Positions 58,301-64,000 of a DNA stretch of 64,000 bases are shown piece by piece. Position 1 is the first letter of the stretch; each line of letters starts with the position of its first letter. Position numbers and translations under genes: made by a program. The DNA comes from Xiphias gladius. Lineage: Eukaryota > Chordata > Actinopteri > Istiophoriformes > Xiphiidae. The DNA lies in NCBI RefSeq assembly GCF_016859285.1, contig NC_053422.1:18925501-18989500 (forward strand), read 5' to 3'. The notes beneath the pieces are model-generated. The model was not told where the DNA came from and searched no databases. It saw nothing but the letters and a program-made list of their open reading frames with translations.

Positions 58301-61300
58301 CTGCAGCCTCAAGAGCAGCAGGGCAGCTGTAATACTGTATACTGCTGATTACTTAATGTCCCCGTTACATACACTAACATATTCAGTCAGCTAAACAACA
58401 GAATTTTAAGAACAGCCAGTCCATCTCAATAAAATGCTCAAATCTAGCAGTTTTTGTTTTAAAGCTTCTTTGCCTCTGGCAACAGTCAGTTGAACAAAGA
58501 ATTTAAGTACATTAAAACCAGGGCACGGGTAATTTTAGTGTCTGGTTACATCCAAACAAGTTCCTGTCCTCCTGAGGTCGAAGCTGATTGTAGTGTGACA
58601 CTGGATCTCCTCAGAAGACATGAATCATTGAAAATGACGTCTGATATTGTTACAGTGCAGCTGTTCTGGGTGGGGGGAATAAAACAATAAATTGAATTCT
58701 AATGCTGTGTGAGATAAGAAGATAGATACACTCGAGCCATAATGCAATTGAATTGGTGTTTCGCAAAAGAAGCATTAGCTTCAAGTTTTGAATAGTTGTT
58801 TTGCAATAAAGGGTCTATTGTGAGTGGGCGATCTACACATTTTAGGAGTAAGGGTTTGTGATGAAAAAGAGATTTGGCCCAGAGTTTGCTGCCATTAAAG
58901 TTTACCCAGCTTTCAAGCGATAAAACACAATAGTGAGTAGTATCAAGCTGATTAAAGCTACATAATAAAAATCTTAAAATGTGATCACCCACTGCTTGTC
59001 TTTACCAGCTTATAGCCAGTTTCTCTTGCGCCATTGCTTCACTGGTGCGAATATAGATATAAACATGTGTTTTTGGTAAATAATCTGTAAAGGATTATTT
59101 ATAATGTGTTTCATTTTGACAACATTTTGTGTCAGACGCTGGGGTGATTCCAGGGTGAATAAAACACAAACTACCTTCTGAAGTTGAACTGTGAAGGTGT
59201 AACGCTCTCGCTCAGTTAGACAACAGCTGAAACAACAGTGTTGATTGGCAGATATGATGGGAGTTGATTTAAAACACATGTTGGCCATCAATCACTCAAG
59301 CGTTCAAAGCCTTGCTATATAATCCCTGCACCCCAGGGACAACACGGCTACAGTATGTTGTTTGGCAACCAGTCTAATTTTAATCTACTTGTCTAACTTG
59401 ATTCATTCAATATGGCAAAGAAAATAACAAAGAGCATGCAACATTGTGAAACAATACAAAAATGATGTGTCATTTTATTCCTACCTTTCCTAACTCAGGG
59501 ATTTTCAGATTTTTCATTTTAGAAGATGTTGGTTTGGCATCTTCCCACAGACCTGCCACGTGTATTTACAAAGACTCAATTTTCAAGTTACTAAAAACAG
59601 CACGAACCATCTATCAAGGCTGCTGATATAAAAAAAAAAAATTTAAAAAAAGCATTTGTTCGTCATCCTCAAGTCAGCTCGGTGAGCAAACCTGTCTGAT
59701 CGTATTTGTGACGCTCACAGTACTCACTGTGCACATTTCTCATTGTGCAGAGGTTTGATTCCTCGCTGACATCATGCGGCTCAGTGTTATCATGTGCGCC
59801 GGCCGGAGAGGGCATGCTCCAGACTCACAGCTTTCTCTGGCTGAACCCTCTCTCCCCTTTATCATCATGAGGATGAGGTAAGTGCTAAAACACTGCTGAG
59901 GGGGTTGCTGTGAAGCAGCCAGATGACAGTCTTTGTTTTGTTGGCATTCATTATTAAAACACTGAACAAACCATTACTTCTCACTGTTCAATTATCCAAC
60001 TTGGCCGGCCCGATGCCCATCACACCCAGACTCCCTGCACCCAGAAAGCGTACATTGTTTTAGTGAAAAACAGCTGACCGGCAGAGATACTCTCACGCCT
60101 GGATACCAGAATAGATTTGTGCCCGCTGACATCGTCGGGAGCTATTATTATCGAGTGTGAGTTGAATAGTGTGTAACCTGGAGGCCGACTGGTTACAGGC
60201 CATCGGAGACAGCTGACATGCAGCCTCTAACTTCTGTGACACCAAAGCTGACAACCAAGTGAAATGTTGCATCGAATCAACGGATTCTTGCTTTAATGTG
60301 TCCTCTTGAGAGTTGTATTACCACCCAGTGAAATCTTCCAGTGTGTCCCCTTTTTCTTTGTCTGTCACATACAACTTTTTTTTGGGCAGGTGAAACGTAA
60401 AACAGAACCCATACAGCAGAGAAATATTGAGCTCTGTGAAACAATATATTTGACATCAAAAACATCCAGCACACAACGTCCTCCCTTCCACAGTATAAAC
60501 CTGCATACGTACCAAAATAGGCTCTGGATACAGCATAGGCATATTTATGGCACATTGCTTCATTCCAGCTGAATAGTTTTGAATAGTAAAAAGAATAATG
60601 TTGGTATTAAAAGGGGAGTCATGGCGGAGCAAGAATAGGTACATAATGAAAATGCAAGTGCAAGAGATAAACAAACCAAAAGACAAAACAAAAGCCTGCC
60701 GGCCGAGATGATTTAAGAACCTGACAACTTGCATTGCTGCGTGCACATGTGAATCTCAAGGGCTTATATTCCTCTGTCAAACCCACCATCTGTATCCCCA
60801 CCACTCACACTGGAAACGTGATATACTACGCTTTGATTCACCCTGCTATATTTATACACCTTTGAAGAAAAGATGAATTCATAAAAATGCGTTGGAGGGC
60901 TGGCATCGCTTGAATCCGGCTGAGTGTCAGCAGCGTGAGGCTTATTACTACAAGTGCATATTCCAAATTCGATTGCGTTCAACTTAGTCAGTCATGTTTT
61001 CATAAATACGCGAGAATAACCTTTCGGCAAGGGCATTCGCCCTGATGAAGTAGTTGTTACTACTTCGTGAACTTGTCTTCTAGGGGCCAGAGAATTTTTT
61101 TCTGAGAAGATTAACATTAATCTGACACAGGCTGCCTTTTAGTGATGTAGGCTGCCATGAGCCTGGCCAAAAACATCATACTCGTCATCATCATCAAAGC
61201 CCATCTACCAATCAAACCCCCAATGTCTGAGAAAATAAGACTCACTGGCCCTGACCGTCGGAAAACAAGGGGCGTCTGGTGCGACAGCGTTTTACTCCGA

Positions 61301-63089
61301 AGGCACAAGCCCAGAAAACTACGGAGAAGGATGTTGAATTGTGCAAATTTTAACAAAACAACTTCTTACAGTAGAGACAAAGATTGGATGTAATATAATC
61401 ATGAAATCACATTTACCTTATCCAGGTTTGGTTATAGTCTGATAATCCTAATTTGATAATGTCCGACCTCCACACTTAACACATGAGAAAACTAAATTTC
61501 ACCCACTATTTCGTTGTCAGGAAAGGAAGACATGTTTAATGTCGTGTGCTAAGTGATATCCCCCGTGGATCTGTGCTGTCAACTTAAATTGGCTTCTGGT
61601 TTGACTCACTAAGTCCACTGACTCAATTAACCCCCCTCTGGACACTCCAGTTTCTAGGTTTTTATTCATGACTGAAGAGTGACTGGATGCGATGCTTGAT
61701 TTAACGAAATTTTACCCCCTATCCTCAACCTCACATACCCCATGACCCACAGCTCCTGACATGGAGGTGCAAGCTGCAAACACTCACACACACACACACA
61801 CAGGCTCATTATTTCGTTCTTTCCTCCATCTGTTCCCCTTCATCCTTTTCTTTCTCTGCCCCCGCCCCCTCTTTTCTTTCTCTCAAGTGCATTTTGCGAG
61901 TGTATTTTTAGTTTGGTTAACCCCAGTGGAAAAGTCTAGTGTTAACACCCCATTGGCAGTCCTACAGTGCCATGCTCTACCCTTTGAAGATTCACTGGAT
62001 AGATCCCGATAACATTTGCACACTTGAGAGAACCTGCAAACCTGTGAAAACGAAACATATGGTTCCTCAATTCTCCCCAAAATATCTGAAGATAATCGGG
62101 CACAAATTTACTGTCACTCAGAAGTGCCAGCATCTTTCAAACGTGTACACCTGCATGTGTTTTTAAAAAACTTTTTTTTTTTTTTTTTTTTTTGCTGCTG
62201 TCTGTGAGGAGGTATATGTCAGATATATATATGTCAGAGTGTAGTCTTTACCTTCAGTGAGTCATAAATCATACCTTGTGCAGGCCCTGAGGATGTTTTT
62301 GTATTATACTAACCTACCACCCCTTCACCAAATTCCCATCTATCATAGAAAACTGATTTTTATGGCAGACTGATTTTCCACAGCTGTCCAGGTTTCTTAA
62401 GCTGTGTCCACGCTTTTCCTTTAGGAAACTTTCATACAAAGTGAGCCCACCCTATTATTAGCTTGCTAAGAACAAATGAGATTGCTGATAGCTTAAGAGA
62501 GAGACAATTTCAGTCACCTAAAGACTCACTTGAAAAATTAAAAATGATAGCATGAGGTTGAACGGGAGGCCCCAAGCTCCCAGTGGGGTTTCACGTTTCT
62601 ACTGATTGACAGACCACAACACTGGGGAGGACTCCCGTGTGACTGGATTTGCCCGTCAGTCCAATTAGAGTAGGAGAACAGTGACGTGAGGTCTGCAATC
62701 AGTGCTGTGTCTGTAGCCAACCAGCGTGAGGAAGACCTTTGAACAGGCCATTTACCACTAGCCTCTTGTTTGAGACCAGTCGACTATGTCATTTTTGAAA
62801 ACCAGATAATCAAATCCTTCTCCGGGCTCCCAAACTTCTTGCCAAACTGCTTTTGGTCGGTGTACACGGGAGCACAGTGGATGCGTTATGTAATGTATTT
62901 GAAATTGTAATTAAAAGGTCATTATTCCAAGCACTCGCTGACCTAATCCGAGTGCCTAATTCTGCGTGTTCTCATTAACATCATGTTGTGATCATCGAGT
63001 TTAGTCAATTGCCTCATCAGAGGGCTTTCCTGACTTTACTTTTAACCATGGAGCTGCTGGCTATAATGGTTTGCATTTGCATTTGTTTA

Positions 63090-63160
63090 GGTACTGCATG
63101 AAAATTATTAGGGTGGAAAGGGGAGCTGAACATTATTTGTTTTTCTTTTTTAAAAAGATA
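63090..63160 (+). repeat. Dispersed repeat end (family B)
   Basis: GGTACTGCATGAAAATTATT, then GGGGAGCTGAACATTA and a T tract, matches the copy at 39548-39625. A reversed partial copy is at about 63930-63980. Confidence 0.5.
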
Positions 63161-64000
63161 TTTAAAAAAAAAAAAACTCTTTGGACCCCCTGCTGGACTT
63201 ATATAAAAGAGAAACTACCACCCTGTAATATCTAAAAATAATATGGCAACCTTAAATTGTTGCAACTCACTCAAACATTAATAAATAAAAAGAGGCATTT
63301 TAAGCTATAAAGTTATGTAACTTTGCACTGCAGTGTGTTTACTTGATCGTGTTACTTTTGATAAAACAGTTGAAAGGCCGTGTAACAGAAGCACAAGTAG
63401 ATAAGAGCTGCACATTTACTGGATCAACTCATTTAGTATTTGTAGTTTGCTACCATTTTCTAAAAGTCGCCAGCAAAAGCCACTGGTCGTACAAATGGTC
63501 AACAAATGAGGCTGTAGCAGCAAAACACAAAGCAAGGGTTCAGTTTACTGCCTCAGATTTGAACTTTTCATTTGTGAGAGGAATATTGTGATATTTCACT
63601 TCAATATATTAATGGAATCATTTCCACATTAGACACTAATGCGCATATTTAAACATTTTAAATATGACACGCTGTTTGGAAGGATACGTTCCATCACTAA
63701 TGACTAAAAATATCCAAGTGCGTTCTGTGTTTCTCAAAAGTCAATGTAGCGGGTAGAAGAGTTGGCTTCTTCACATTAGCAACTGTTCTCCTCCTGCATT
63801 TTGTTATGCACATAAGAGCTTTCTTTCTGATACAGCTATTTTGATTTAACTGTTTGTGTCAACTGTATTTCATTGAAAGGATGCAATTAAATATAAATCT
63901 GGTGTTAGAAAAAAAAGCATTATAAAACCCTCTGTTCTCAGCCTCCTTCTCTAATAATTTTTGTACACTCCCTTAGTTCATGAAAACAGACTTTAAGAAA

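Larger units (their letters stand above)
57719..64000 (-). other. mtnr1c: Part of the long melatonin receptor intron
   Basis: No exon 1 was found here on the minus strand, so the stretch is most likely intron. It holds a dispersed repeat (58070-58300), family B repeat ends (63090-63160 and 63930-63980), a CA microsatellite (61785-61802) and a poly-T tract (62169-62192). Otherwise nothing gene-like was seen. Confidence 0.6.

Noticed and set aside
61030-61070. Short inverted repeat (GAAGTAGT / ACTACTTC) that recalls a microRNA hairpin
   Set aside because: The arms are only 8 bp, and the sequence matches no microRNA that I recognise.
1-64000. Search for CRISPR arrays, tRNA or rRNA genes and endogenous retroviruses
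   Set aside because: No regularly spaced repeats, no tRNA- or rRNA-like sequence and no retroviral coding or long terminal repeats were recognised by eye. Weak copies could have been missed.

Overview
The window is genomic DNA from a teleost fish, most likely a percomorph. The genes have long introns, vertebrate splice signals and AATAAA poly(A) signals. The proteins closely match vertebrate families, and the spaces between genes hold short non-autonomous DNA-transposon relics of fish type. The gene order eda - tnfsf13b - lrrc32-like resembles the well-known stickleback EDA (armour plate) locus. No bacterial, CRISPR or retroviral structure was recognised.

Layout. (1) 1-3.9 kb: upstream repeats, a degraded hAT-like element and a GC-rich promoter. 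(2) 3.9-15.2 kb, plus: eda (ectodysplasin A), 8 coding exons, 370 aa, with the tandem donor that in mammals makes the A1/A2 isoforms. (3) 16.5-18.7 kb, plus: tnfsf13b (BAFF), 6 exons, 234 aa, with a foldback element in its last intron. (4) 19.7-21.8 kb, plus: a GARP/LRRC32-like leucine-rich receptor. (5) 24.9-28.4 kb, plus: an 8-exon, 677-aa protein with one extended Tudor domain, not identified to a named gene. (6) 31.7-32.5 kb, plus: gjb1 (connexin 32 type). (7) 36.2-37.3 kb, plus: an alpha-group connexin. (8) 43.9-46.8 kb, minus: vma21, 3 exons, 103 aa. (9) 56.9-57.7 kb, minus: the last exon of a Mel1c/GPR50-type melatonin receptor, whose first exon must lie beyond the right edge. The rest is intergenic and rich in repeats.

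How the genes relate. eda and tnfsf13b are two furin-processed TNF-family ligands placed head to tail, and the next gene is a likely latent TGF-beta carrier. This makes a small secreted-signal cluster that mammals have split between chromosomes. The two connexins form a beta/alpha gap-junction pair. In human, EDA, GJB1, VMA21 and GPR50 are all X-linked, so the window keeps an old linkage block with TNFSF13B and LRRC32 added. Exon limits were read by eye from splice consensus and reading-frame continuity; no transcript or database search was available.
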